Of a stretch of DNA of 64,000 bases, positions 42,142 to 50,744 are shown piece by piece (within the stretch, counting starts at the first letter, position 1; every line of letters begins with the position of its first letter). The notes under the pieces are model-generated. The model ran no database searches. It saw only the letters and a program-made list of their open reading frames with translations, and was not told where the DNA came from. The position numbers and the translations under genes were made by a program. Source of the DNA: Sanguibacter suarezii NBRC 16159 (GTDB lineage Bacteria > Actinomycetota > Actinomycetes > Actinomycetales > Cellulomonadaceae); contig NZ_BCRT01000006.1 of assembly GCF_001552735.1 (NCBI RefSeq), forward strand, positions 38,367-102,366, in the 5' to 3' direction.

Positions 42142-42968
42142 CGGTCCTCGTCGTGCAGACCGGTGGGCGGTCCCGCGGGACGGTCTGGCGGCAGGGCCGT
42201 GAGCAGGTCAGAGGTCGTGGTGGTGAATCCGAAGCATTGGCGCACGGTGTAGATGGTCGCATCGAAACAGAACTGGGGTGAGGTGGTGGCGACCGCGTCC
42301 TCGAGCAGCACCACGTCGTAGCCGATGTTCGCGGCGTCCATGAGGGTGGACAGCACGCACTGGTCGGCGTTGACCCCGGCGAACAGCACGGTGTCGATCC
42401 GCAGGTTGCGCAGGATCGAGTCCAACGGGGTGTCCACGAACCCGCTCATCCGGTACTTGTCCACGTGGATGTCGCCCGGCTCGGCCACGAGCTCGTCCAC
42501 CGTGCCCGCCGACCATGAGCCGGCCTCGAGCACCGGCGTGCCCGCCGGGTTGCTCGGCGACCCGATGCCGACGCCGGCCCCGGCCGGGTCGTAGACGTGC
42601 AGCACCCCGGGCGGCAGGTTCGCGCGGTCGGGCCGGTTGCCCCAGTTGAGCCAGAGGACCGGCACCCCCTGTGCGCGCAGCGCGGGCAGCGCCGCGGCGA
42701 GCACCGGGATCGGCCCGCGGGCCGCCGTGACGTCCACGCCGATCCCGGCGAGCCAGCCCTCGGGGTGGCAGAAGTCGTTCTGCATGTCCACCACGACGAC
42801 GGCCGTGCGGGTCAGGTCGAGGGTGAGGCGCTGCGGGGCGGCGGCCACGGTCACCGGCCGCGGCGGGATCGCCGGACGGCGCAGGTCGGCTGCGTCCGGT
42901 GACAGCGTCCAGGCGTTGCGGGCACCGGCCGCCGTCCGCGCCGTGCTGGTGGGGTGCGAGGTGGTCAC
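42138..42968 (-). CDS. Isochorismatase-superfamily cysteine hydrolase
   Basis: A 276-residue hydrolase. The catalytic triad is readable: Asp in VVVVDMQNDFCHPEGWLAG, Lys in HVDKYRMSGF, and Cys in GVNADQCVLSTLMDAANIGYDV. This family includes biuret hydrolase and ureidoacrylate hydrolase; the motif VLWLNWGNRPDRANLPP resembles their substrate region. An N-terminal extension of about 45 residues (NAWTLSPDAADLRRP) is longer than typical. The GTG start overlaps the amidase stop (GTGA) and the stop overlaps the transporter start, so three genes form one unit. With the AtzH-fused amidase next door, nitrogen release from a urea-like compound is a reasonable inference. Confidence 0.85.
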   Translation of the reverse strand: MTTSHPTSTARTAAGARNAWTLSPDAADLRRPAIPPRPVTVAAAPQRLTLDLTRTAVVVVDMQNDFCHPEGWLAGIGVDVTAARGPIPVLAAALPALRAQGVPVLWLNWGNRPDRANLPPGVLHVYDPAGAGVGIGSPSNPAGTPVLEAGSWSAGTVDELVAEPGDIHVDKYRMSGFVDTPLDSILRNLRIDTVLFAGVNADQCVLSTLMDAANIGYDVVLLEDAVATTSPQFCFDATIYTVRQCFGFTTTTSDLLTALPPDRPAGPPTGLHDEDR

Positions 42969-44548
42969 AGTGATCCTCCGGTGGCGAGCTCGACGAGGGA
43001 ACGGTCCTGTCCCGGTCCGGCGACCAGGCACAGCCCGACCGGTGACGTGCCCACCCGCGGGGTCGGCACGGACAGGGCGGGCAACCCGGCGAGGCTCGCC
43101 AGGCAGGTCAGCCGCAGGGTCGCGGCACGGGTGAAGTCGATCTCGACGGCGCTCGCGCCCACCCGCGGGGCGGTGCTCGAGGTGCTCGGCAGGGCCAGCG
43201 CCGTCCCCGGTGGCAGCAGCGCCGTCAGGGCGGCGCGGGCCTGGTCGAGGACCGCGGTCGCGGTCTCCAGCTCCTGGGCGGTGATCTGCGCGCCCGCGAG
43301 GAAACGGTCCTCGACCGCGGGCTCGAAGGCACCCGGCGCGGCCGCCACGAAGGCCCCGTGCTCCGCCCAGCCCTGGGCTGCCTGGACGGTGCGGAAGGCG
43401 GCGAACCAGGACTCGAGCTGCCCGGGACCGATCTCGGTCGCCGTCTCCACGACGGCGTCGGAGGTCAGGGCGAGAGCGAGCAGCGCCGCGCTGACGGCCT
43501 CCTGCACCGCGGGCCCGGCGAGGTCCATGAGCGCAGGCACCACGACGACCCGGGTGATCGGGTCCGTGGGCTGGTGCTGGGGCGGGAGCAGGGCGTCCGC
43601 CGCGGCGGCGAGGTGGGCGGCGGTGCGGGTGAGCACCCCGACGGCGTCGAAGGCCGGGGCGAGGCCGACGAGCCCGTCGCGTGGGACGACGTCGTGCGTG
43701 GTGCGCAGGCCGTAGAGGCCGCAGTAGGAGGCCGGGACGCGCACGGACCCGGCGGTGTCGGTGCCGAGCGCGACGTCGGCCAGGCCGGCGGCCACGGCCG
43801 CAGCGGGCCCGGAGGTCGAGCCGCCGGTGATCGCACCGGGGGCGGCGGCGTTGGGTGGGGTGCCGTAGTGGATGTTCGTGCCGGCCAGGGAGAAGGCGAG
43901 CTCGTCGGTGTGGGCGATGCCCGCGATCCGTGCGCCGGCGTCGAGCAGGGCGGTGACCGCCCACGCGGAGTCCGTCTCGACCGGGGCGGCGGCCAGCCAG
44001 GCCGGGTTCCCGGCGCCGATGCGGTGGCCGGCCACCGCGAAGAGGTCCTTGACCGCGACGGTCAGGCCGGTGAGCGGGAGGCCAGCAGACGGCGCGGGCT
44101 CAGGGAAGGGCGCGAGCTCGTTGACGTCGGTGGCAGCGACCCGCCAGATGGTGCTGAGGTCTGCGCCGTCGGGCAGGTGCGGCGCCGGGGGCGCTGGAGC
44201 GAGGGAGACGTGCGCGGTCGTCACCTGCCACCGTCCGGCGTCGAGCGACCAGACCTGGGTCTGCACGCCGGTGCCGCCGTCCGCGCGGACCGACTCGGCG
44301 ACCACGAGCGCGGTCGTGGGGGAGAGGTCCCGCACGTGCACCCGGGTGAGGCGGCGGGGTGGGACAGGCGGGCGCCCGGCGCGGAAGGCGGCGATCTGCT
44401 CGTGCCCGACGAGCGTCGTACCGCCGTCGCTGCGGATGGTGGCCGGTGAGCTGGCGAAGAGCGCGTCGAGGACCGCGACGTCGTTGGCCATGAGGGCCTG
44501 CTCGTAGCGCCAGAAGGCCTGCAGGAGCTTCGTGCGGGGGTCGATCAT
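42965..44548 (-). CDS. Amidase with N-terminal AtzH-like (DUF3225) domain
   Basis: A 527-residue fusion. Residues 1-120 form an AtzH-like SnoaL-fold domain (LLQAFWRYEQALMANDVAVLDALFASSPATIRSDGG ... VQTQVWSLDAGRWQVTTAHVS). Residues 130-527 are an amidase-signature enzyme: catalytic Lys in GLTVAVKDLFAVAGH, cis-Ser in GAITGGSTSGPAAAVAAG, and Ser nucleophile in LGTDTAGSVRVPASYCG. In the cyanuric acid pathway AtzG-AtzH accompany amidases. GGAGGACC precedes the ATG; an earlier in-frame ATG is rejected. Probably hydrolyses an amide or urea derivative such as allophanate-like intermediates. Confidence 0.88.
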   Translation of the reverse strand: MIDPRTKLLQAFWRYEQALMANDVAVLDALFASSPATIRSDGGTTLVGHEQIAAFRAGRPPVPPRRLTRVHVRDLSPTTALVVAESVRADGGTGVQTQVWSLDAGRWQVTTAHVSLAPAPPAPHLPDGADLSTIWRVAATDVNELAPFPEPAPSAGLPLTGLTVAVKDLFAVAGHRIGAGNPAWLAAAPVETDSAWAVTALLDAGARIAGIAHTDELAFSLAGTNIHYGTPPNAAAPGAITGGSTSGPAAAVAAGLADVALGTDTAGSVRVPASYCGLYGLRTTHDVVPRDGLVGLAPAFDAVGVLTRTAAHLAAAADALLPPQHQPTDPITRVVVVPALMDLAGPAVQEAVSAALLALALTSDAVVETATEIGPGQLESWFAAFRTVQAAQGWAEHGAFVAAAPGAFEPAVEDRFLAGAQITAQELETATAVLDQARAALTALLPPGTALALPSTSSTAPRVGASAVEIDFTRAATLRLTCLASLAGLPALSVPTPRVGTSPVGLCLVAGPGQDRSLVELATGGSL

Positions 44549-44593
44549 CGGGTCCTCCAGGGCGGGCCGGTGCGGCACGGGGTCTCGATCAAT

Positions 44594-44674
44594 GTATACG
44601 AAGCATGTTTCGAGCAGTTTTCATGCGTCAAGGAGCAGCAAGTGCCAGCAACGGCACCGCGCGCCGACGTATAC
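44594..44674. promoter_or_regulatory. Two GTATAC sites in the amidase/GntR gap, probable GntR operators
   Basis: GTATAC palindromes at 44594-44599 (context AATGTATACGAA) and 44669-44674 (ACGTATACCAA), 75 bp apart. TnGTATACnA-like sites are typical of FCD-type GntR regulators, and the adjacent gene is one. The first lies near the amidase start; the second lies just ahead of the gntR -10 region. Confidence 0.5.
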
Positions 44675-44695
44675 CAAGGCGACTACAGTGGCTCC

Positions 44696-45361
44696 ATGAG
44701 CACACCCCCGGTCAATCTTGTCGCCCAGGTGACCCAGCTGCTGCGCCAGGACATCGTCGACGGGCGCCTGGAGCCCGGGGAACGGCTGACCGAGGCCCGG
44801 CTGAGCGAGCGGTACGGCGTCTCCCGGGTGCCGGTCCGTGAGGCGTTGCGGATGCTCGAGGGCGAAGGCTTCATCGCCACCGACCGCCCGCGGATGCGGA
44901 CGGTCGCGGTGATCAGCGACCAGGACGCCGACGACCTGTTCACCGTACGGGTGACCGTCGAGGGACTGACCGCGGCGCGCGCCGCCCAGGAGATCACCCC
45001 GGAGGGTCTGCGGACGCTGCGCTCGATCCTGGCCGCCGGGCAGGAGGCGCTGGCGACCGGGCGCACGGAGCTGCTGCCCCAGCTCAATACGGACCTGCAC
45101 CGGGCGATCGCCGCGGCCAGCGGGAGCGCCATGCTCGTCTCCCTGTTCAACCAGATCTCGGGGAAGATCGCCTGGATCTACCGCGGGACGGTGGAGACGC
45201 GGGCGCCCTCCTCGTGGGCGGAGCACGCGGAGATCGTCGGGGCGATCATGGACCGCGACCCCGACCGCGCTCGCGACCTCGTGGTCGCCCACATCGAGCG
45301 GTCTCGGAGCACGACGCTGCGCGACGCCGGTGCCGGCACCGGTCCCCGCGCCGGTGACTGA
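44696..45361 (+). CDS. GntR-family (FCD) transcriptional regulator
   Basis: A 221-residue regulator. The N-terminal winged helix is LVAQVTQLLRQDIVDGRLEPGERLTEARLSERYGVSRVPVREALRMLEGEGFI, residues 7-60. The helical FCD effector domain follows with LFTVRVTVEGLTAARAAQEITPE, the metal-ligand Asp/His positions in LNTDLHRAIAAASG, and AEHAEIVGAIMDRDPDRARDLVVAHIERSR. FCD domains often bind carboxylic acids with a metal. The ATG has TACAGT 6 bases upstream, consistent with a leaderless mRNA. It is divergent from the amidase operon and probably controls it through the GTATAC sites. Confidence 0.9.
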   Translation: MSTPPVNLVAQVTQLLRQDIVDGRLEPGERLTEARLSERYGVSRVPVREALRMLEGEGFIATDRPRMRTVAVISDQDADDLFTVRVTVEGLTAARAAQEITPEGLRTLRSILAAGQEALATGRTELLPQLNTDLHRAIAAASGSAMLVSLFNQISGKIAWIYRGTVETRAPSSWAEHAEIVGAIMDRDPDRARDLVVAHIERSRSTTLRDAGAGTGPRAGD

Positions 45362-45507
45362 GGCTTCCGCGGCGATGTCCTGCGTCACGTCACGTGGACC
45401 TCGTGTGCGCGGGTCCCGGCGTGACAGCGCGCCCCTGACCTGCGATGTCTCTCCGCAGAAAGGGCAGAAAACACCGAACCTCCACACCCTGGCGACGTCT
45501 CGTCCGT

Positions 45508-45528
45508 GGGATCGGTGCGCACGATCCC
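45508..45528. repeat. Small hairpin ahead of oleA
   Basis: GGGATCG and CGATCCC flank a 7-base loop. It lies about 60-80 bases before the olefin operon. It could end the gntR transcript or bind a regulator. Confidence 0.4.
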
Positions 45529-45584
45529 CCGGCAGGTGAAACGATTGTGCGCTGGTACTGCGACCAGTTCGGCGACTGTAGGGG

Positions 45585-46613
45585 ATGCACGTGAACGGCA
45601 ACGCAACATCGGCCCACCAGAACGTGGCACTGCTGTCCCTCGCCACGACGCTGGCGGACCGGATCACCACGTCGGCAGAGATCGAGTCACGCCTGGGCGC
45701 GACGCTCAAGCGGCTCCGCCTGCCGACGGGCCTGCTGCAGCGAGTCGCCGGCATCACCGAACGACGCAACTGGGCCGAGGGACAGAGCTTCGAGACCGCC
45801 GCCATCGCAGCCGGCGAGAAGGCGCTCGCCGAGGCCGGCATCGACGCGAGCGAGGTGGGGCTGCTCATCAACACCTCGGTCACCCGCAAGCACCTGGAGC
45901 CCTCGGTCGCGGTCCGGATGCACCACGGCCTCGGACTGCCGTCCTCGGCGATCAACTTCGACCTCGCCAACGCCTGCCTCGGCTTCGTCAACGGGATGAG
46001 CCTCGCCGCCCAGCTCATCGACTCCGGCGCGGTCCGCTACGCGATGATCATCAACGGCGAGGACGCCGACGAGATCCAGGACAACACCATCGAGCGGCTC
46101 AACCGCCCCGGGATCGGCCGCAAGGAGTTCATGAGCGAGTTCGCGAGCCTGACCCTGGGCTCCGGCGCCGCCGCGGCGCTCCTCGGCCCGGCCGACCTCC
46201 ACGCCTCCGGCCACCGCATCCTCGGCGGGGTCACCCGCGCGGCCACCCAGTTCAACGACCTGTGCGTGGGATCGGTCAACGGGATGTACACCGACGCCAA
46301 GGCGCTGCTCAAGGGCGGCATGGAGCTCGTGGTCGCCGCGTGGCAGGAAGCCAAGAAGGACTGGGACTGGTCCTCGATGGACCGCTACATCCTGCACCAG
46401 GTGTCCTCGATCCACACCGACGCCATCGTCAAGGCCGCCGGGCTGGACCGCACCAAGGTGCCGGTCACCTACCCGCAGTACGGCAACGTCGGCCCGGCCT
46501 CCATCCCGATCACCCTGTCCCGCGAGGCCGCCACGCTGTCCCCCGGGGACCGGGTGCTGCTCATGGGAGTGGGGTCCGGGCTCAACACCGCGATGATGGA
46601 AATTGCGTGGTGA
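45585..46613 (+). CDS. oleA: OleA, beta-keto acid synthase for long-chain olefins
   Basis: A 342-residue thiolase-fold enzyme that condenses two acyl-CoAs head to head into a beta-keto acid. The catalytic Cys is in NFDLANACLGFVNGM (near 131). The OleA-specific Glu donated across the dimer is in SVTRKHLEPSVAVRMHHGLG (near 105). His is in RYILHQVSSIHTDA and Asn in YGNVGPASIPITLS. The ATG 45585 is used, but GTG 45591 has a better placed AGGGG site. First gene of a three-gene operon with oleBC and oleD, which matches the actinobacterial olefin cluster of Micrococcus and relatives. Product: long-chain alkenes of the membrane. Confidence 0.92.
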   Translation: MHVNGNATSAHQNVALLSLATTLADRITTSAEIESRLGATLKRLRLPTGLLQRVAGITERRNWAEGQSFETAAIAAGEKALAEAGIDASEVGLLINTSVTRKHLEPSVAVRMHHGLGLPSSAINFDLANACLGFVNGMSLAAQLIDSGAVRYAMIINGEDADEIQDNTIERLNRPGIGRKEFMSEFASLTLGSGAAAALLGPADLHASGHRILGGVTRAATQFNDLCVGSVNGMYTDAKALLKGGMELVVAAWQEAKKDWDWSSMDRYILHQVSSIHTDAIVKAAGLDRTKVPVTYPQYGNVGPASIPITLSREAATLSPGDRVLLMGVGSGLNTAMMEIAW

Positions 46614-46620
46614 CGGGACA

Positions 46621-49410
46621 GTGACCTACGACCTCCCCGCCTCGGCGTCGATCACGGCGCCGGCGGCGCTGCCTCCGCGCGGCCTCGACGGCCTCGACCC
46701 CGCCTTCTCCCACCTGGTGACCGTCCCGGCCGCCGGCGACGAGCCGGACCGCACCTGGCACCTGCTCGACAACGCCTCCCAGCTCGACGCCCTGGGCGTC
46801 ACCCCGGTCGGCACCATCCTGTGCGTGCACGGCAACCCCACCTGGTCCTACCTGTGGCGCCGCCTCGTCACCGACGCCACCGCCCACGCCGCGACCGCGG
46901 GCGCGCAGGCCTGGCGGGTGATCGCCGTGGACCAGCTCGACATGGGGTTCTCCGAGCGCACCGGCGCCCAGCGCACCCTGCCGCAGCGGGTCCGTGACCT
47001 GGGCGCGCTCACCGCGCACCTCGGCCTCACCGGACCGGTCGTCACCCTCGGGCACGACTGGGGCGGGGTGGTCTCCGCTGGCTGGGCCATCGACCACCCG
47101 GACCAGCTCCGGGCGCTCATGCTGCTCAACACGGCGGTGCACCAGCCCGCAGCCGACCCGATCCCCGCTCCGCTGCGCCTCGCGCTGCGCCCGGCGATCC
47201 TCGGCGCGGCGACCGTGCAGACCCCCGGGTTCCTGGAGACGACGCTCGCCCTGGCGCACCCGGCGCTGCGCCGCGAGGTCAAGGCAGGCTTCCGTGCGCC
47301 CTACACCGACGCCGCCCGCCGCGGCGGGATCGGCGGCTTCGTCGCGGACATCCCCGTCGACGCGGACCACGCCTCCACCCCCGAGCTCGACCGCATCGCC
47401 GACGGCCTGCGGTCCCTGGACGTCCCCGCGCTCCTGCTGTGGGGTCCCCGTGACCCGGTCTTCAGCGACCGGTACCTCGACGACCTCGTCGACAGGCTGC
47501 CGCACGCGGACGTGCACCGTTTCGAGGGCGCCGGGCACCTCGTCGCCGAGGACGTCGACTACGCGGGCACCGTCCTGACCTGGCTCGAGGGCGCATTGCC
47601 GGCAATCGCCGACGCCCCCGCCGCCGACGCCGCAGCTACTGATGCCCCCACCGCCGACGCCCCCGCCCTCACGCAGTGGTCACCCGAGCTGCGCCCGCTG
47701 TGGCACCAGCTCGAGGCCCTCGCTGACTCGCCCGACACCGCCCTCGTCGAGATGGCTCCGGCCTCCGGCCCGGCCCCGCGGACCGTCAGCTGGCGCCTGC
47801 TCTCCCGGCGGGTCACCGAGATCGCCGCGGGCCTGTCCGCGGCCGGCGTCCGCCACGGGGACCGGGTCTCCCTGCTCGTCCAGCCCGGCGCGGACCTCAC
47901 CGCCGTGCTCTACGCCTGCCTGCGCATCGGGGCCGTCGTCGTCGTGGCCGACGCCGGGCTCGGCGTCCGCGGGCTCACCCGCGCCGTGCGCGGGGCATGG
48001 CCCGCCCACGTCATCGGCGCGCTGCCGGGCCTGAGCGCGGCTCGTGCCCTCGGCTGGCCCGGTCAGAAGATCTCCGTCGTCGACCTCGCCCCGCCCGCCC
48101 GGCGCGCGCTCGGCGTCCAGCACACGCTGCGCGAGATCGTCGAGCGCGGCGCAGAGCTCCTGGGCTCAGACCTGCTCGGCTCAGACCTGCGCAACGCCGG
48201 TCCCGCGCTGCCGCCCCCGCCTGCCCCGCAGGACCAGGCCGCGATCCTCTTCACCTCCGGCTCGACCGGACCTGCCAAGGGTGTCGTCTACACCCACGCC
48301 CAGCTCAGCGCGGTCCGCGACGTGCTCGCCGCCCAGTACGACGTGGGCGTCGGCACCGGCCTGGTGGCCGGGTTCGCGCCCTTCGCGCTGCTCGGCCCGG
48401 CGCTGGGGACCCGCTCGGTCACCCCGGACATGGACGTCACCGCCCCCCGCACGCTCACCGCGCGCGGGGTCGCCGCAGCGGTGGCGGCTGCCGACGCCAC
48501 CGTCGTCTTCCTCTCACCCGCCGCGATCACCAACGTCGTGGCCACCGCGGGCGAGCTCACGGACGAGGACCGCACCGCCCTGGCGGGGGTACAGACCTTC
48601 CTGTCCGCCGGAGCGCCGATCTCCGAGGCGCTGCTCGACGCCGTCGCCGAGATCATGCCCGGCGCGACCGGGCACACGCCCTACGGCATGACCGAGGGCC
48701 TGCTGCTCACCGACATCACCGCCGAGGGCATCGCCGACGCACGTGCTCTCTCCGAGGCGGCCGGCCGCAGCCTCGGGGTGTGCGTGGGCTCACCGACCGG
48801 GCCGGCGCGGGTGCTCATCAGCGCCCTCGACGCCGACGGCCGGGCGACCGGCGTGCCCAGCGACACCCCCGGGGTGACCGGAGAGATCGTGGCCTCCGCG
48901 CCGCACCTCAAGGACCACTACGACCGGTTGTGGCTGACCAACGAGGCGAGCGTGCGCGGCACCGACGCCGGACGCTGGCACCGCACCGGCGACGTCGGGC
49001 ACCTGGACGACGCCGGTCGGCTCTGGATCGAAGGACGCCTCGCGCACGTCATGGTCACCGCGACCGGTGTGGTGACCCCGGTCGGGATCGAGCAGGACAT
49101 CGAGTCGCTGCCGCAGGTCGCGCGCGCGGCCGTGGTCGGCGTCGGGCCGGTGGGGACCCAGCAGCTCGTCGCGGTCGTCGAGACCACGCCGCCGGTGCGG
49201 CGCGTGCAGCGCGCCTCGAGCGAGCTGGCCGCCGCGGTGCGCGCGGTGAGCCACGAGCCGGTGGCCGCGGTGCTCGTGGTCCCCGTCCTGCCCACCGACG
49301 TGCGCCACAACTCCAAGATCGATCGCGCGTACCTGTCCGGATGGGCCGGTGCTGCGCTCTCCGGCGGCCGGCTGCGCCCGCCGACCTCCGCCACCCGGCG
49401 CCTGCCCTGA
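46621..49410 (+). CDS. oleBC: OleBC fusion: beta-lactone decarboxylase and beta-lactone synthetase
   Basis: A 929-residue fusion. Residues 1-320 are an alpha/beta-hydrolase of the haloalkane-dehalogenase group (HGNPTWSYLWR near 70-80, Asp nucleophile in VVTLGHDWGGVVSAGWAIDHP near 146), the OleB part that decarboxylates beta-lactones to alkenes. An Ala/Thr/Asp linker near 330-355 joins OleC, an AMP-forming ligase-like enzyme with AAILFTSGSTGPAKGVVYTHAQL, HTPYGMTEGLLLTDIT and GRWHRTGDVGHLDDAGRLWIEGR, which makes beta-lactones. The GTG at 46621 follows the oleA stop by 7 bases; an upstream start cannot be excluded. Fused OleBC is typical of actinobacteria. Confidence 0.92.
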   Translation: MTYDLPASASITAPAALPPRGLDGLDPAFSHLVTVPAAGDEPDRTWHLLDNASQLDALGVTPVGTILCVHGNPTWSYLWRRLVTDATAHAATAGAQAWRVIAVDQLDMGFSERTGAQRTLPQRVRDLGALTAHLGLTGPVVTLGHDWGGVVSAGWAIDHPDQLRALMLLNTAVHQPAADPIPAPLRLALRPAILGAATVQTPGFLETTLALAHPALRREVKAGFRAPYTDAARRGGIGGFVADIPVDADHASTPELDRIADGLRSLDVPALLLWGPRDPVFSDRYLDDLVDRLPHADVHRFEGAGHLVAEDVDYAGTVLTWLEGALPAIADAPAADAAATDAPTADAPALTQWSPELRPLWHQLEALADSPDTALVEMAPASGPAPRTVSWRLLSRRVTEIAAGLSAAGVRHGDRVSLLVQPGADLTAVLYACLRIGAVVVVADAGLGVRGLTRAVRGAWPAHVIGALPGLSAARALGWPGQKISVVDLAPPARRALGVQHTLREIVERGAELLGSDLLGSDLRNAGPALPPPPAPQDQAAILFTSGSTGPAKGVVYTHAQLSAVRDVLAAQYDVGVGTGLVAGFAPFALLGPALGTRSVTPDMDVTAPRTLTARGVAAAVAAADATVVFLSPAAITNVVATAGELTDEDRTALAGVQTFLSAGAPISEALLDAVAEIMPGATGHTPYGMTEGLLLTDITAEGIADARALSEAAGRSLGVCVGSPTGPARVLISALDADGRATGVPSDTPGVTGEIVASAPHLKDHYDRLWLTNEASVRGTDAGRWHRTGDVGHLDDAGRLWIEGRLAHVMVTATGVVTPVGIEQDIESLPQVARAAVVGVGPVGTQQLVAVVETTPPVRRVQRASSELAAAVRAVSHEPVAAVLVVPVLPTDVRHNSKIDRAYLSGWAGAALSGGRLRPPTSATRRLP

Positions 49411-49423
49411 TGCGAGGAGAAGC

Positions 49424-50389
49424 ATGAAGGTCCTCATCACCGGCGCGAGCGGCTTCCTCGGTCGCACGGTCGTCGCCCACGCGCTGGCCGCCGGCCACGA
49501 GGTCCGCACCTTCCAGCGGCGCCCCAGCGGGGTCGACGGCGCGAGCGACGAGCTCGGCTCGGTCACCGACGCCGGCGACGTGGAGCGTGCCATGGACGGC
49601 ATGGAGGCGGTCATCCACCTCGCAGCCAAGGTCTCCCTCGCGGGCGACCTGGCGGAGTTCGCCGCCGTGAACATCACCGGCACCCAGACCATGCTCGACG
49701 CCGCACGCCGCCACGGCGTGCAGCGCTTCGTCCAGGTGTCCTCGCCCTCGGTGGCCCACGCGGGGCACTCGATCGTCGGCGACGACGCCCTGCCGGCGGA
49801 CCCCGAGCACGCCCGAGGCGACTACGCCCGTACCAAGGCTGCCGGTGAGCTCGTGGCCCTGGCGGCCGACTCCCCGGAGCTGCACGTGGTCGCCGTGCGC
49901 CCGCACCTGGTGTGGGGCCCGGGGGACACCCAGCTCGTGGAGCGGGTGGTCGAGCGGGCCCGCGCGGGCCGGCTGCCGCTGCTGGGTGACGGCACCGCGC
50001 TCATCGACTCGACCTACGTCGACAACGCCGCCTCGGCGATCGTGGCAGCGCTGCACCGGGCCGACGTCGCGCACGGGCAGGCCTATGTGGTGACCAACGG
50101 GGAGCCGCGGATGGTGGCCGAGCTGCTCGAGGGGATCTGCCTCGCCGCAGGGGTGCGACCGCCCCGCTGGAAGGTGCCCGCCTCCCTGGCCCGCGCGGCC
50201 GGCGGTGCGATCGAGCGCGTCTGGGCGGTGCGCCCCGGGGTCGACGAACCCCCGATGACGCGGTTCCTCGCCGAACAGCTCTCCACAGCGCACTGGTTCG
50301 ACCAGCGGCGCACCCGCCGTGACCTCGACTGGACACCCGAGGTGTCGGTCGAGGACGGCTTGGCGCGGCTGGCGGTCAGCTACCGCTGA
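49424..50389 (+). CDS. oleD: OleD, NADPH-dependent 2-alkyl-3-ketoalkanoate reductase
   Basis: A 321-residue extended SDR. The Rossmann motif VLITGASGFLGRTVVAHAL opens the protein. The catalytic YxxxK appears in RGDYARTKAAGELVALA, and substrate-domain landmarks include VVAVRPHLVWGPGD, DGTALIDSTYVDNAASAI and VVTNGEPRMVAELLEG. It reduces the OleA beta-keto acid to the beta-hydroxy acid that OleC closes into a lactone. AGGAGAAGC precedes the ATG, 13 bases after oleBC, so the operon is complete (A, BC, D). It ends 27 bases before the convergent cstR-like gene. Confidence 0.92.
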   Translation: MKVLITGASGFLGRTVVAHALAAGHEVRTFQRRPSGVDGASDELGSVTDAGDVERAMDGMEAVIHLAAKVSLAGDLAEFAAVNITGTQTMLDAARRHGVQRFVQVSSPSVAHAGHSIVGDDALPADPEHARGDYARTKAAGELVALAADSPELHVVAVRPHLVWGPGDTQLVERVVERARAGRLPLLGDGTALIDSTYVDNAASAIVAALHRADVAHGQAYVVTNGEPRMVAELLEGICLAAGVRPPRWKVPASLARAAGGAIERVWAVRPGVDEPPMTRFLAEQLSTAHWFDQRRTRRDLDWTPEVSVEDGLARLAVSYR

Positions 50390-50399
50390 CGAGCAGCCT

Positions 50400-50423
50400 G
50401 ACGGTCAGGCCGACGGTCAGGCC
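50400..50423. repeat. Two 12-bp tandem repeats, GACGGTCAGGCC
   Basis: Two perfect copies at 50400 and 50412, starting 10 bases after the oleD stop and overlapping the cstR-like stop codon (50417-50419). Confidence 0.75.
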
Positions 50424-50677
50424 AGGGTGAGGAAGAGCTTCTCGAGCTTCTCGATGTCAGCCGGGCCGTTCTCCTCGTCGCTCAGGCAGCCCTTGAGGCC
50501 GGAGGCGATGATGGCGAAGCCCGCCCGGTCCAGTGCCTTGGACACGGCGGAGAGCTGGACGACGAGCTCGGCGCAGTCGCCGCCCTCGTCGATCATCCGC
50601 ACGACCGCGGCGAGCTGGCCCTGAGCCCGCTTGAGGCGGTTCGAGACCTTTTTCATCTCGACGGAGTCGAGCTGCAT
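50417..50677 (-). CDS. cstR: CsoR/CstR-family persulfide-responsive repressor
   Basis: An 86-residue helical repressor of the DUF156/CsoR group: MKKVSNRLKRAQGQLAAVVRMIDEGGDCAELVVQLSAVSKALDRAGFAIIASGLKGCL. The two conserved cysteines are at 35 and 64, but the copper-binding His four residues before the second is a Gly. CsoR needs Cys-His-Cys to bind Cu(I), so this fits the sulfur-sensing CstR type, where the pair forms di- or trisulfides. It is last in a minus-strand run with two small cysteine-rich genes and is opposite a CoA-disulfide reductase, the expected CstR regulon. Symbol by analogy. Confidence 0.85.
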   Translation of the reverse strand: MQLDSVEMKKVSNRLKRAQGQLAAVVRMIDEGGDCAELVVQLSAVSKALDRAGFAIIASGLKGCLSDEENGPADIEKLEKLFLTLA

Positions 50678-50744
50678 GATGTGTCCTCTCGCGGTCCGCT
50701 GCTGCGGCCGACGTCAGGTGGAGCAGGTGGCGTGGAGCTGAGGG

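Noticed and set aside
42138..43964. A 608-codon frame fusing the isochorismatase hydrolase to upstream sequence
   Set aside because: The upstream part is an out-of-frame reading of the amidase gene; the GTG at 42968 with GGAGG is the true start.
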